From Elymus sibiricus (Eukaryota > Streptophyta > Magnoliopsida > Poales > Poaceae), in assembly GCA_039707655.1 (NCBI GenBank), contig CM077663.1, positions 436,745,830 through 436,809,829 of the forward strand: a stretch of DNA of 64,000 bases. The letters are read 5' to 3'. Positions 1-11,186 of the stretch are shown one piece after another. The notes beneath the pieces are model-generated. The model was not told the DNA's origin. It searched no databases and was given only the letters and a program-made list of their open reading frames with translations. The translations under genes were made by a program, and so were the position numbers. How positions within the stretch are numbered: the stretch's first letter is position 1; each line of letters starts with the position of its first letter.

Positions 1-1402
1 CTGCAAGAGATGATCCAATAGGGGGTGCGCGGGCTCTGCAGCAGTCGCCGTCAGCTGCAGATGCGGCGCCGCTGGTGAGGCGCCACCCACGCCCTCCCAC
101 CGGACGTGGTGACCCATGCGCCAGAAGGTCATCGTCATGGCCTCAATGTCCCAGAGGATGGGCCCCAGGGTCCGCAAGAAGTCGACGCTGAGGATGAAGT
201 CGAAGCAGCCCAAGTCGATGCCGGCGCACGTGATGGTGAATTGCTCGTCGCCGATGGTGATGGGGACGTTCCGCGCAATCCCATGACAGCGGAGGTGGTC
301 GCCGTTAGCCACGGTGACCCGGAGCTGCTCCCCGCTCGTCGGCTGAAGCGCCAAGCGGCGCATGGTCGACTCGGGCAGGAAGTTATGGGTGGAGCCTGTA
401 TCCAGGAGGGCCACGAGGCGCTCACCGTTGATCACCACCGGCGGGAGCATAGTCTGCTCCGCTCGTATACCCGCGAGGGCATGGAGGGAGACCATGAGAG
501 TCGTCGCCGGAGCGGGCGCCGGGGCGACCTCCGCAGCAACTGGGGCGGGCAAGTCGCCGAGCCCGTCGACGGCGGTGTCCTCCTCGATGTAGTCGGCCGC
601 CTCCAAGTAGAAGAGCCGCGGGCAGACGTGACCCGACACGTAGGGCTCATCGCAGTTATAGCATAGCCCCTGGCGACGGCGCTCGAGCTGCTCGGCCGGG
701 GTGAGCCGGCGGAAGGGCCGCGTCGCGGCCGGAGCGGTGGTCGTTGCAGAGGCCGGAGGCGGGCGCCCCGGCACGGATGGTGTCGGTGGCGGTCTGGCTG
801 GCTGCCGGACGCCCCGAGCCGGAGACGCCGGCTGCAAGGCCTGCGCGCGACGCTCAAAGGCGCGGGCATAATACATGGCCGTGTGGAGGTCCTGAGGTCC
901 GCGCAGCTCCACGTCCACGCGGATATGATCCGGCAGACCGCCCACGAAGAGCTCGGCCCGCTGGCGGGCCGTCACGCCGGGCGCGTGGCATGCCAGGGCC
1001 TGGAAGCGGTCGGCGAAGTCCTGCACCGTGGAGGTGAAGGGTAGGCGGCCAAGCTCCGCCAGCCGGCTCCCTTGGATCGGCGGCCCGAAGCGTAAGAGGC
1101 AGAGCTCGCGGAAACGCTCCCATGGGGGCATGCCGCCCTCGTCCTGCTCGAGAGCGTAATACCACGTCTGGGCGGCGCCTCGGAGGTGATACGAAGCGAG
1201 CCAGGTGCGGTCCGACGCGAGCGTGCGTTGCCCCCGAAAAAACTGGTCACATTGCTTAAGCCAGTTGAGGGGGTCCTCGGTGCCGTTGTAGGTGGCGAAG
1301 TCGAGCTTGGCGAAGCGCGGCGGCGTGTGGGTACGGCCGCCGTGGGGGTACGCCTCGTCAGCGCGGAGCAGCGAGGGGGGCGGCGCCGGGTCGGTGGCCC
1401 TG
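1..1402 (-). pseudogene. Ty3/gypsy gag (C-terminal part) and aspartic protease, split by a copia insertion
   Basis: Read on the minus strand this is one open frame leaving the window at position 1. It shows a retrotransposon gag core (LASYHLRGAAQTWYYALEQD near 1200-1140), a zinc-knuckle-like CYNC...GHVC around 665-630, and a retroviral-type protease active site LLDTGSTHNF near 410-380. Gag packages element RNA and the protease cuts the polyprotein. Reverse transcriptase and integrase should lie left of the window. The N-terminal part of gag is at 10279-10826, separated by the copia element. The frame joins plausibly across the insertion (LSRATDP) once one copy of the 5-bp target duplication is removed. 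Several long open frames on the plus strand here are GC-rich shadows. Confidence 0.85.
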
Positions 1403-1407
1403 GAGAG
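1403..1407. repeat. Target site duplication GAGAG, left copy
   Basis: GAGAG directly precedes the element end TGTTGGGAG at 1408. The same five bases follow the other end at 10274-10278. Five base pairs is the normal duplication for LTR retrotransposons. Confidence 0.9.
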
Positions 1408-3185
1408 TGTTGGGAGACGTAGTAGTAAATCAAAAAAATTCCTACGTGTTCACCAAGATCTATCTATGGAGAAACCAGCAACGAGTAAGGGGAGAGTGCA
1501 TCTTCATACCTTTGAAGATCGCTAAGCGGAGGCGTTACAAGAACGCGGTTGGTGGAGTCGTACTCGCAGCGATTCAGATCGCGGTCGATTCCGATCTAAG
1601 CGCCGAACAACGACGCCTCCGCGTTCAACACACGTGCAGCCCGGTGACGTCTCCTACGCCTTGATCCAGCAAGGAGGAAGGAGAGGTTGAGGGAGAGCTC
1701 CGGCAGCACGACGGCGTGGTGGCGGTGGAGCTGCGTGGTACTCCGGCAGGGCTTCGCCAAGCACTACGGAGAACGAGGAGAGGGAAAGGTAGGGCTGCGC
1801 CGAGAGAGAGAGGGAAAACTCGTGTGTTGGCAGCCCCAAAACTCACCACTATATATAGGAGGAGGGGAGGGGAGGGGCTGCGCCCTAGGGTTCCCCTTAG
1901 GGGGCCGGCGGCAGCCCCAGATCCAATCTGGGCGGCAGCCAGAGGGAGGGAGAGAGGGGGAGCAGCCCTAGGTGCGCCTTAGGGCCCATCTGCTCTAGGG
2001 TTTGCCCCCCTCCACCCTTGTGCTGCGCCTTGGGCTGGGGTGGGAGGCGCACCAGCCCACCTAGGGGCTGGTTCCTTTCCACTTGTGGCCTATGCAGCCC
2101 TTTGGGGCCGGTGGCCCCTCCCGGTGGACCCCCGGAACCCTTCCGATGGTCCCGGTACGTTACCGGTGACGCCCGAAACATTTCCGGTGACCAAAACCTC
2201 ACTTCCTATATATGAATCTTTACCTCCGGACCATCCCGGAAGTCCTCGTGACGTCCGGGATCTCATCCGGGACTCCGAACAACCTTCGGTAACCACGTAC
2301 ACTATTTCCCTATAACCCTAGCGTCATCGAACCTTAAGTGTGTAGACCCTACGGGTTCGGGAGGCACGTAGACATGACCGAGACACCTCTCCGGTCAATA
2401 ACCAACAGCAGGATCTGGATACCCATGTTGGCTCCCACATGCTCCACGATGATCTCATCGGATGAACCACGATGTCGGGGATTCAATCAATCCCGTATAC
2501 AATTCCCTTTGTCTACCGGTATGATACTTGCCCGAGATTCGATCGTCGGTATCCCTATACCTTGTTCAATCTCGTTACCGGCAAGTCTCTTTACTCGTTC
2601 CGTAACACATCATCCCGTGGCTAACTCCTTAGTCACATTGAGCTCATTATGATGATGTCTTACCGAGTGGGCCCAGAGATACCTCTCCGTCACACGGAGT
2701 GACAAATCCCAGTCTCGATTCGTGCCAACCCAACAGACACTTTTGGAGATACCCGTAGTGTACTTTTATAGCCACCCAGTTACGTTGTGACGTTTGGCAC
2801 ACCCAAAGTATTCCTACGGTATCCGGGAGTTGCACAATCTCATGGTCTAAGGAAACGATACTTGACATTGGAAAAGCTCTAGCAGACGAACTACACGATC
2901 TTGTGCTATGCTTAGGATTGGGTCTTGTCCATCACATCATTCTCCTAATGATGTGATCCCGTTATCAACGACATCCAATGTCCATGGTCATGAAACCGTG
3001 ACCATCTATTGATCAACGAGCTAGTCAACTAGAGGCTCACTAGGGACATGTTGTGGTCTATGTATTCACACATGCATTATGGTTTCCGGTTAACACAATT
3101 ATAGCATGAACAATAGACAATTATCATGAACAAGGAAATACAATAATAACCATTTTATTATTGCCTCTAGGGCATATTTCCAACA
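1408..3185 (-). repeat. 3' LTR of the copia element
   Basis: Runs TGTTGGGAG...TTTCCAACA in plus orientation and matches 8498-10273 with scattered substitutions and small indels. TATATATAGG near 1852 and GC-rich sequence around 1860-2100 are shared by both LTRs. As the 3' LTR it should carry the polyadenylation region. Short open frames within it (for example 2338-2652) also occur in the other LTR and are not genes. Confidence 0.95.
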
Positions 3186-3200
3186 GTCTCCCACTTGCAC
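3186..3200 (-). other. Polypurine tract of the copia element
   Basis: The minus strand reads a purine-rich AAGTGGGAGAC immediately before the 3' LTR. This is the expected site of plus-strand DNA priming. Confidence 0.7.
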
Positions 3201-3217
3201 TAGAGTCAACAATCTAG

Positions 3218-6200
3218 TTACATTGTGATGAATCGAACACCCATAGCATTCTGGTGTTGATCATGTTTTGCTCGTGAGAGAGGTTTAGTCAACGGATCTG
3301 CGACATTCAGATCCGTATGTACTTTACAAATATCTATATCTCCCTCCTGAATGTAATCACGGATGGAGTTGAAGTGGCGCTTGATGTGTCTTGTCTTCTT
3401 GTGAAACCTGGGCTCCTTGGCAAGGGCAATAGCTCCAGTGTTGTCACAGAATAGAGTCATCGGCCCCGACGCATTGGGAATTACTCCTAGGTCGGTGATG
3501 AACTCCTTCATCCAGACTCCTTCCTTTGCTGCTTCCGAAGCAGCTACATACTCCGCTTCACATGTAGATGCCGCCACGACACTTTGCTTGCTGCTGCACC
3601 AGCTGACTGCCCCTCCGTTCAAAATAGACACATATCCGGTTTGTGACTTGGAGTTGTCTGGATCTGTGTCGAAGCTAGCATCGACGTAACCCTTTACGAC
3701 GAGCTCTTCGGCACCTCCATATACGAGAAACATGTCCTTTGTCCTTTTCAGGTACTTCAGGATATTCTTGACCGCTGTCCAGTGTTCCGCTCAGGGATCA
3801 CTTTGGTACCTCCCTACCAAACTTATGGCAAGGTTCACATCAGGTTTGGTACACAGCATGGCATACATAATAGAGCCTATGGCTGAAGCATAGGGGATGA
3901 CACTCATCTCTTCTCTATCCTTTGCCGTGGTCGGGCATTGAGTCGTACTCAATCTCACACCCTGTAACACAGGCAAGAACCCCTTCTTGGACTGATCCAT
4001 ATTGAACTTCTTCAATATCTTTTCAAGGTATGTGCTTTGTGAAAGACCTATGAGGCGTTTCGATCTATCTCTATAGATCTTAATACCTAATATGTAAGCA
4101 GCTTCTCCAAGGTCCTTCATTGAAAAACATTTATTCAAGTAGGCCTTTACACTTTCCAAAAGTTCTATATCATTTCCCATCAACAATATGTCATCCACAT
4201 ATAATATGAGAAATGCTACAGAGCTCCCACTCACTTTCTTGTAAATACAGGGTTCTCCATAAACCTGCATAAACCCAAATGCTTTAATTACCTCATTAAA
4301 GCGAATGTTCCAACTCCGAGATGCTTGCACCAGCCCATAGATGGAGCGCTGGAGCTTGCATACTTTGTTAGCATCTTTAGGATCGACAAAACCTTCCGGC
4401 TGCATCATATACAGTTCTTCCTTAAGGAAGCCATTAAGGAATGCCGTTTTGACGTCCATTTGCCAGATCTCATAATCATAAAATGCGGCAATTGCTAACA
4501 TGATTCGGACAGACTTCAGCATCGCTACGGGTGAGAAAGTCTCATCGTAGTCAACTCCTTGAACTTGTCGATAACCCTTAGTGACAAGCCGAGCCTTATA
4601 GACGGTCACATTACCATCCGCGTCAGTCTTCTTGTTAAAGATCCATTTATTTTCAATGGCTCGCTTATCATCAGGCAAGTCCACCAAAGTCCACACTTTG
4701 TTCTCATACATGGATCCTATCTCGGATTTCATGGCTTCAAGCCATTTGTTGGAATCCGGGCCCGCCATCGCTTCTTCATAGTTCGAAGGTTCACCGTTGT
4801 CCAACAACATGATCTCCAGGACAGGGTTGCCGTACCACTCTGGTGCGGAACGTGTCCTAGTGGACCTTCGACATTCAATAGTAACTTGATCTGAAGTTTC
4901 ATGATCATCATCATTAACTTCCTCTCCAACCGGTGTAGGCTCCACAGAAACAACTTCCTGTGCTGCGCTACCCTCCGGTTCGAGTGGATGTACAATTACC
5001 TCATCAAGTTCTATTTTCCTCCCACTTACTTCTTTCGAGAGAAACTCTTTCTCAAGAAAGGATCTATTCTTGGCAACAAAGACTTTGCCTTCGGATCTGA
5101 GGTAGAAGGTATACCCAATAGTCTCTTTGGGATATCCTATGAAGACGCACTTTTCCGCTTTGGGTTCGAGCTTCTCAGGTTGAAGTTTCTTCACATAAGC
5201 TTCGCATCCCCAAACTTTTAGAAACGACAGCTTAGGTTTCTTCCCAAACCATAATTCATATGGTGTCGTCTCAACGGATTTAGACGGTGCCCTATTTAAA
5301 GTGAATGCGGCAGTCTCTTATGCATATCCCCAAAATGATAGCGGTAAGTCGGTAATAGACATCATAGATCGCACCATATCCAATAGAGTGCGATTACGAC
5401 GTTCAGACACACCATTTCGCTGAGGTGTGCCAGGCGGCGTGAGTTGTGAAACAATTCCACATTTCCTTAGGTGCGTGCCAAACTCGTGACTTAAATATTC
5501 TCTGCCACGATCAGATCGTAGGCACTTTATTTTCCTGTCACGTTGATTCTCTACCTCACTCTGAAATTCCTTGAACCTTTCAAAGGTTTCAGACTTGTGT
5601 TTCATTAAGTAGACATACCCATATCGGCTCAAGTCATCAGTGAGGGTGAGAACATAACGGTAGCCACCGCGAGCCTCGACGCTCATTGGACCGCATACAT
5701 CGGTATGTATTATCTCCAACAAGTCAGTTGCTCGCTCCATTGTTCCAGAGAACGGAGTCTTGGTCATCTTGCCCATGAGGCATGGTTCGCACGTGTCAAA
5801 TGATTCGAAATCAAGAGACTCCAAAAGTCCATCAGCATGGAGCTTCTTCATGCGTTTGACACCAATATGACCAAGGCGGCAGTGCCACATGTAAGTGGGA
5901 CTATCGTTATCAACCTTACACTTTTTGGTACTCACACTATGGACATGTGTAACATCACGTTCGAGATTCATCAAAAACAAACCATTGACCAGCGGGGCAT
6001 GACCATAAAACATTTCTCTCATATAAATAGAACAACCATTATTCTCAGATTTAAATGAGTAGCCATCTTGCATCAAACGAGATCCAGATACAATGTTCAT
6101 GCTCAAAGCTGGTACTAAATAACAATTATTGAGGTTTAAAACTAATCCCGAAGGTAGATGTAGAGGTAGCGTGCCGACGGCGATCACATCGACCTTGGAA

Positions 6201-7207
6201 CCATTCCCGACGCGCATCGTCACCTCGTCCTTTGCCAGTCTCCGCTTATTCCGCAGCTCCTGCTTGGAGTTACAAATGTGAGCAACTGCACCGGTATTAA
6301 ATACCCAGGAGCTACTACGAGCGCTGGTTAGGTACACATCAATAACAAGTATATCACATATACCTTTAACGTTGTCGGCCTTCTTATCCGCTAAGTACTT
6401 GGGGCAATTCCGCTTCCAGTGACCGGTACCCTTGCAATAAAAGCACTCAGTCTCAGGCTTGGGTCCATTCTTGTTCTTCTTCCCGGCAACTTGCTTACCG
6501 GGCGCGGCAACAGCTTTGCCGTCCTTCTTGAAGTTCTTCTTACCCTTGCCTTTCTTGAAACTAGTGGTCTTATTCACCATCAACACTTGATGCTCCTTTT
6601 TGATCTCGACCTCCGCTGATTTCAGCATCGAGTACAACTCAGGAATGGACTTCTCCATACCCTGCATGTTGTAGTTCATCACAAAGCTCTTGTAGCTAGG
6701 TGGAAGCGACTGGAGGATTCTGTCAATGACCGAGTCATCCGGGAGATTAACTCCCAGCTGAGTCAAGCGGTTGTGTAACCCAGACATTTTGAGTATGTGC
6801 TCACTGACAGAACTATTCTCCTCCATCTTACAGCTGAAGAACTTGTCGGAGACGTCATATCTCTCGACCCGGGCATGAGCTTGGAAAACCAGTTTCAGCT
6901 CTTGGAACATCTCATATGCTCCGTGTTGCTCAAAACGCTTTTGGAGCCCCGGTTCTAAACTGTAAAGCATGCCGCACTGAACAAGGGAGTAATCATCGCA
7001 GCGTGACTGCCAAGCGTTCGTAACGTCTTGGTCCGCTGGGAAAATGGGTGGGTCACCTAGCGGTGCATCGAGGACATACAATCTCTTGGAAGCTATGAGG
7101 ATGATCCTCAAGCTATGGTCCCAGTCCGCATAGTTGCTTCCATCATCTTTCAGCTTGGTTTTCTCTAGGAACGCGTTGAAGTTGAGGGTGACATTAGCGT
7201 TGGCCAT
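3218..7207 (-). pseudogene. Copia gag-pol polyprotein with two premature stops
   Basis: A single frame of about 1,329 codons covers the whole polyprotein. In order: gag (from MANANVTLNF; an in-frame ATG 10 codons upstream at 7237 looks less likely as the start), zinc knuckle CFYCKGTGHWKRNC (about residue 254), protease (about 300), integrase zinc region HCRLGHIG and core HTDVCGP...SDRGREY (about 440-565), reverse transcriptase with YVDD (about 1000), and RNase H from YVDASFDT (about 1175). The normal order of integrase before reverse transcriptase confirms Ty1-copia. Two in-frame stops interrupt it: TAA near 5318-5320 after SFWGYA and TGA near 3791-3793 after YQSDP. The protease site reads FNTGA where DTGA or DTGS is expected, so the catalytic Asp is Asn. 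There is no frameshift. Confidence 0.93.
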
Positions 7208-8483
7208 TGGATCTACAATATAGATTGTAAAAAACATTTTTAGACTAAGTTCATGATAATTAAGTTCACATAATCAAATTATTTAATGAACTCCCACTTA
7301 GATAGACATCTGTCTAGTCATCCAAGTGATACATAATCCATGTCAACTAGCCCGTGTCCGATCATCACGTGAGACGGACTAGTCATCCATGGTGAACATC
7401 TCTATGTTGATCGCATCTACTATACGACTCATGTTCGACCTTTCGGTCTTCCGTGTTCCGAGGCCATGTCTGTACATGCTAGGCTCGTCAAGTCAACCTA
7501 AGTGTTTCGCGTGTGTAAATCTGGCTTACACCCGTTGTATGCGAACGTTAGAACCTATCACACCCGATCATCACGTGGTGCTTCGGAACAACTATCCTTA
7601 GCAACGGTGCACAGTTAGGGTGAACACCTTTCTTGAAATTTTATTGAGAGATCATCTTATTTACTACCGTCGTTCTAAGCAAATAAGATGTAAACATGAT
7701 AAACATCACATGCAATCAATATAGTGACATGATATGGCCAATATCATCTTGCTCCTTTGATCTCCATCTTCGGGGCACCATGATCATCACTGTCACCGGC
7801 ACGACACCATGATCTCCATCATCATGATCTCCATCATTGTGTCTTCATGAAGTCGTCTCGCCAACTATTACTTCTACTACTATGGCTAACGTTTAGCAAT
7901 AAAGTAAAGTAATTACATGGCGTTTATGATTGACACGCAGGTCATACAATAAAATAAGACAACTCCTATGGCTCCTGCCGGTTGTCATACTCATCGACAT
8001 GCAAGTCGTGAATCCTATTACAAGAACATGATCAATCTCATACATCACAATGCATCACATCACATCCTTTTGGCCATATCACATCACAAGGCATATGCTG
8101 CAAAAACAAGTTAGACGTCCTCTAATTTGTAGTTGCAAGTTTTTACGTGGCTGCTATAGGTTTCTAGCAAGAACGTTTCTTACCTATGCCAAAACCAAAA
8201 CGTGATATGCCAATTGCTATTTACCCATCATAAGGACGCTTTTCATCGAATCCAATCCGACTAAGGTGGGAGAGACAGACACCCGCTAGCCACCTTATGC
8301 AACAAGTGCATGTCAGGCGGTGGAACCGGTCTCACGTAAGCGTACGTGTAAAGTTGGTCCGGGCCGCTTCATCCCACAATACCGCCGAATCAAGATAAGA
8401 CTAGTAACGGCAAGCAAATTAACAAGATTGACGCCCACAACAACTTGTGTTCTACTCGTGCATAGATTCTACGCATAGACCTA
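7208..8483 (-). other. Untranslated leader of the copia element
   Basis: About 1.3 kb lies between the primer-binding site and the gag start, AT-rich and without a convincing coding frame. Long 5' leaders are usual in the Angela/BARE group. Short direct repeats of the CATGATCTCCATCATC type occur near 7790-7840. Otherwise I see nothing. Confidence 0.7.
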
Positions 8484-8496
8484 GCTCATGATGCCA
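8484..8496 (-). other. tRNA primer-binding site (initiator Met type)
   Basis: Just inside the 5' LTR the minus strand reads TGGCATCATGAGC, close to the canonical initiator-tRNA-Met site TGGTATCAGAGC. One base separates it from the LTR end. Confidence 0.75.
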
Positions 8497-8497
8497 C

Positions 8498-10273
8498 TGG
8501 TGGGAGACGTAGTAGTAAATCGAAAAATTTCTTACGTGTTCACCAAGATCTATCTGTGGAGAAACCAACAACGAGTAAGGGGAGAGTGCATCTTCATACC
8601 TTTGAAGATCGCTAAGCGGAAGCGTTACAAGAATGCGGTTGGTGGAGTCGTACTCGCAGCGATTCAGATCGCGGTCGATTCCGATCTAAGCGCCGAACAA
8701 CGACGCCTCCGCGTTCAACACACGTGCATCCCGGTGACGTCTCCTACGCCTTGATCCAGCAAGGAGGAAGGAGAGGTTGAGGGAGAGCTCCGGCAGCACG
8801 ACGGCGTGGTGGCGGTGGAGCTGCGTGGTACTCTGGCAGGGCTTCGCCAAGCACTACGGAGAACGAGGAGAGGGAGAGGTAGGGCTGCGCCGAGAGAGAG
8901 GGAAAACTCGTGTGTTGGCAGCCCCAAAACTCACCACTATATATAGGAGGAGGGGAGGGGAGGGGCTGCGCCCTAGGGTTCCCCTTAGGGGGGCGGCGGC
9001 AGCCCCAGATCCAATCTGGGTGGCGGCCAGAGGGAGGGAGAGAGGGGGCGTAGCCATAGGTGGGCCTTAGGGCCCATCTGCTCTAGGGTTTGCCCCCCTC
9101 CACCCTTGTGTTGCGCCTTGAGCTGGGGTGGGAGGCGCACCAGCCCACCTAGGGGCTGGTTCCCTTCCACTTGTGGCCCATGCAGCCCTCTGGGGCCGGT
9201 GGCCCCTCCCGGTGGACCCCCGGAACCCTTCCGGTGGTCCCGGTACGTTACCGGTGATGCCCGAAACATTTCCGGTGACCAAAACCTCACTTCCTATATA
9301 TGAATCTTTACCTCCGGACCATCGCGGAAATCCTCGTGACGTTCGGGATCTCATCCGGGACTCCGAACAACCTTCGGTAACCATGTACACTATTTCCCTA
9401 TAACCCTAGCGTCATCGAACCTTAAGTGTGTAGACCCTACGGGTTCGGGAGGCACGTAAACATGACCGAGACACCTCTCCAGTCAATAACCAACAGTGGG
9501 ATCTGGATACCCATGTTGGCTCCCACATGCTCCACGATGATCTCATCGGATGAACCACGATGTCGGGGATTCAATCAATCCCGTATAAAATTCCCTTTGT
9601 CTACCGGTATGATACTTGCTCGAGATTCGATCGTCGGTATCCCTATACCTTGTTTAATCTCGTTACCGGCAAGTCTCTTTACTCGTTCCGTAACACATCA
9701 TTCCGTGGCTAACTCCTTAGTCACATTGAGCTCATTATGATGATGTCTTACCGAGTGGGCCCAGAGATACCTCTCCGTCACACGGAGTGACAAATCCCAA
9801 TCTCGATTCGTGCCAACCCAACAGACACTTTCGGAGATACCCGTAGTGTACCTTTATAGCCACCCAGTTACGTTGTGACGTTTGGCACACCCAAAGTATT
9901 CCTACGGTATCCGGGAGTTGCACAATCTCATGGTCTAAGGAAACGATACTTGACATTGGAAAAGCTCTAGCAGACGAACTACACGATCTTGTGCTATGCT
10001 TAGGATTGGGTCTTGTCCATCACATCATTCTCCTAATGATGTGATCCCGTTATCAACGACATCCAATGTCCATGGTCATGAAACCGTGACCATCTATTGA
10101 TCAACGAGCTAGTCAACTAGAGGCTCACTAGGGACATGTTGTGGTCTATGTATTCACACATGCATTACGGTTTCCGGTTAACACAATTATAGCATGAACA
10201 ATAGACAATTATCATGAACAAGGAAATACAATAATAACCATTTTATTATTGCCTCTAGGGCATATTTCCAACA
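8498..10273 (-). repeat. 5' LTR of the copia element
   Basis: Pairs with 1408-3185 over the full length. The inner tip reads TGGTGGGAG rather than TGTTGGGAG. The outer end TTTCCAACA abuts the duplicated GAGAG. This copy should hold the promoter of the element; TATATATAGG near 8938 is the matching TATA-like stretch. Confidence 0.95.
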
Positions 10274-10278
10274 GAGAG
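10274..10278. repeat. Target site duplication GAGAG, right copy
   Basis: Directly follows the copia element end CCAACA and equals 1403-1407. Confidence 0.9.
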
Positions 10279-10826
10279 CCCCCCGTGAAACGGAGGACCG
10301 TCGGGGCCGGCGAGGCTAGAGGGCCCGCCGTACTGCAGTGGTGGCGCCGGCGGCGACGGGACGTGCGGCGGCCCCGAAGCCGTCCTGTAGACCGGCGGCG
10401 AAGTCCCGGCCAACCAGGCCGGTAACGGTGACGGCAAGGGGGGGAACCTAATTTGGTGGATCGGAACCCCCGCCGCCGCGGTCAGGACCGGCCCGGAGCT
10501 GGCAGGTGGTGGCGGCGGCAGCTGCAGCGGCCCGACGGACGCGGCGGAGGCCGCCAGGGGGGCGGCAGCCACGGCGGCCCGGTGGTGGCGACGGGCGGCG
10601 CGGCCGGTTGCGGCCCGTAGGGCCCGGCCAGGTACAGCCGGATGCCCTGGACCGCCTGGGCGAGATCCCGGAGCGCCCCGGACACCTCCTCCGGGGTGAG
10701 GACGGCGGTGGCGGGCGCGACGGAGGAGGCCGGCGCGGCCAGGAGCGGGGCGACGGCCGTGGTGGTCATCGGGGGCGACGAGGTGGTCGGCAGCGGAAGG
10801 GACGGGGTGGGCTGCGGCGTGGACAT
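10279..10826 (-). pseudogene. Ty3/gypsy gag, N-terminal part
   Basis: A minus-strand frame starts at 10826 (MSTPQPTPSL), shortly after a primer-binding site. It is rich in Pro, Ala and Ser. The first frame runs to about 10580 and a second continues as GVPIHQIRFPPLPSPLPAWL, so there is a frameshift in the GC-rich stretch near 10570. The second frame then passes across the copia insertion into the gag core at 1402-1. The proline-rich N-terminus fits plant gypsy gag proteins. The left half of the element is beyond the window. Confidence 0.75.
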
Positions 10827-10843
10827 GATCGAACCAGAGCTAG

Positions 10844-10852
10844 CTGATACCA
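10844..10852 (-). other. Primer-binding site of the gypsy element
   Basis: The minus strand reads TGGTATCAG, matching the start of the initiator-Met primer site. It lies three bases inside the proposed LTR end and 18 bases before the gag ATG. Confidence 0.65.
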
Positions 10853-10855
10853 GAT

Positions 10856-11184
10856 TGGTAGGAACTAGGGTTCTACCAGGCCTAGACTGTAGGTTGTAGG
10901 GGTGGAAGGTTGGATGGCGAGGGGTTGGGCGCGGCCGGCGGCGCGACGGCGCCGTGATCGCGCGAGGAGGAGGCGGCGGCGGTGAGAGAGAGGCTAGGGT
11001 TTAGGATTCCGGCTCCTAAGGGGAGCCGGGCAATAGTTATGACTTATTGCTTAATTCCAAAAGGTGGCCTTACAACTGTTTATATAATCCTTGCTGCTAA
11101 TAAAAATAAGATAAGTTGGGCTAAGCCCCTAACTAGACGTGCCCATTGTGCCTTCTCCGGCTATAAGTGACGCCGGTCATAACA
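10856..11184 (-). repeat. Probable 5' LTR of the gypsy element (about 329 bp)
   Basis: The inner end is fixed by the primer-binding site (plus strand TGGTAGGAAC). The outer end is set where recognisable NLR coding sequence starts; the best CA terminus is TAACA at 11180-11184. The interval has no coding potential. No second LTR is in the window to confirm the boundary, so the outer end could be off by a few bases. Confidence 0.55.
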
Positions 11185-11186
11185 CA

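Larger units (their letters stand above)
1408..10273 (-). mobile_element. Angela/BARE/WIS-type Ty1-copia LTR retrotransposon
   Basis: An 8.87-kb element lies on the minus strand with LTRs of 1778 and 1776 bp. The minus-strand LTR start TGTTGGAAATATGCCCTAGA is the start I know from the Triticeae Angela/BARE/WIS group. A primer-binding site, a purine tract, a single long gag-pol frame and a perfect GAGAG target duplication are all present. It sits inside the gag gene of a gypsy element. Two stop codons and a changed protease residue make it non-autonomous. The family name rests on remembered LTR termini and protein style. Confidence 0.95.

Noticed and set aside
106..666. 186-codon plus-strand open frame
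   Set aside because: Antisense shadow of the gypsy protease region, whose minus-strand motifs are clear.
2338..2652. 104-codon plus-strand frame, repeated at 9426-9740
   Set aside because: Lies in both copia LTRs; non-coding LTR sequence.
10506..10847. Plus-strand Gly/Arg-rich frame
   Set aside because: Antisense of the proline-rich gypsy gag N-terminus; composition artefact.
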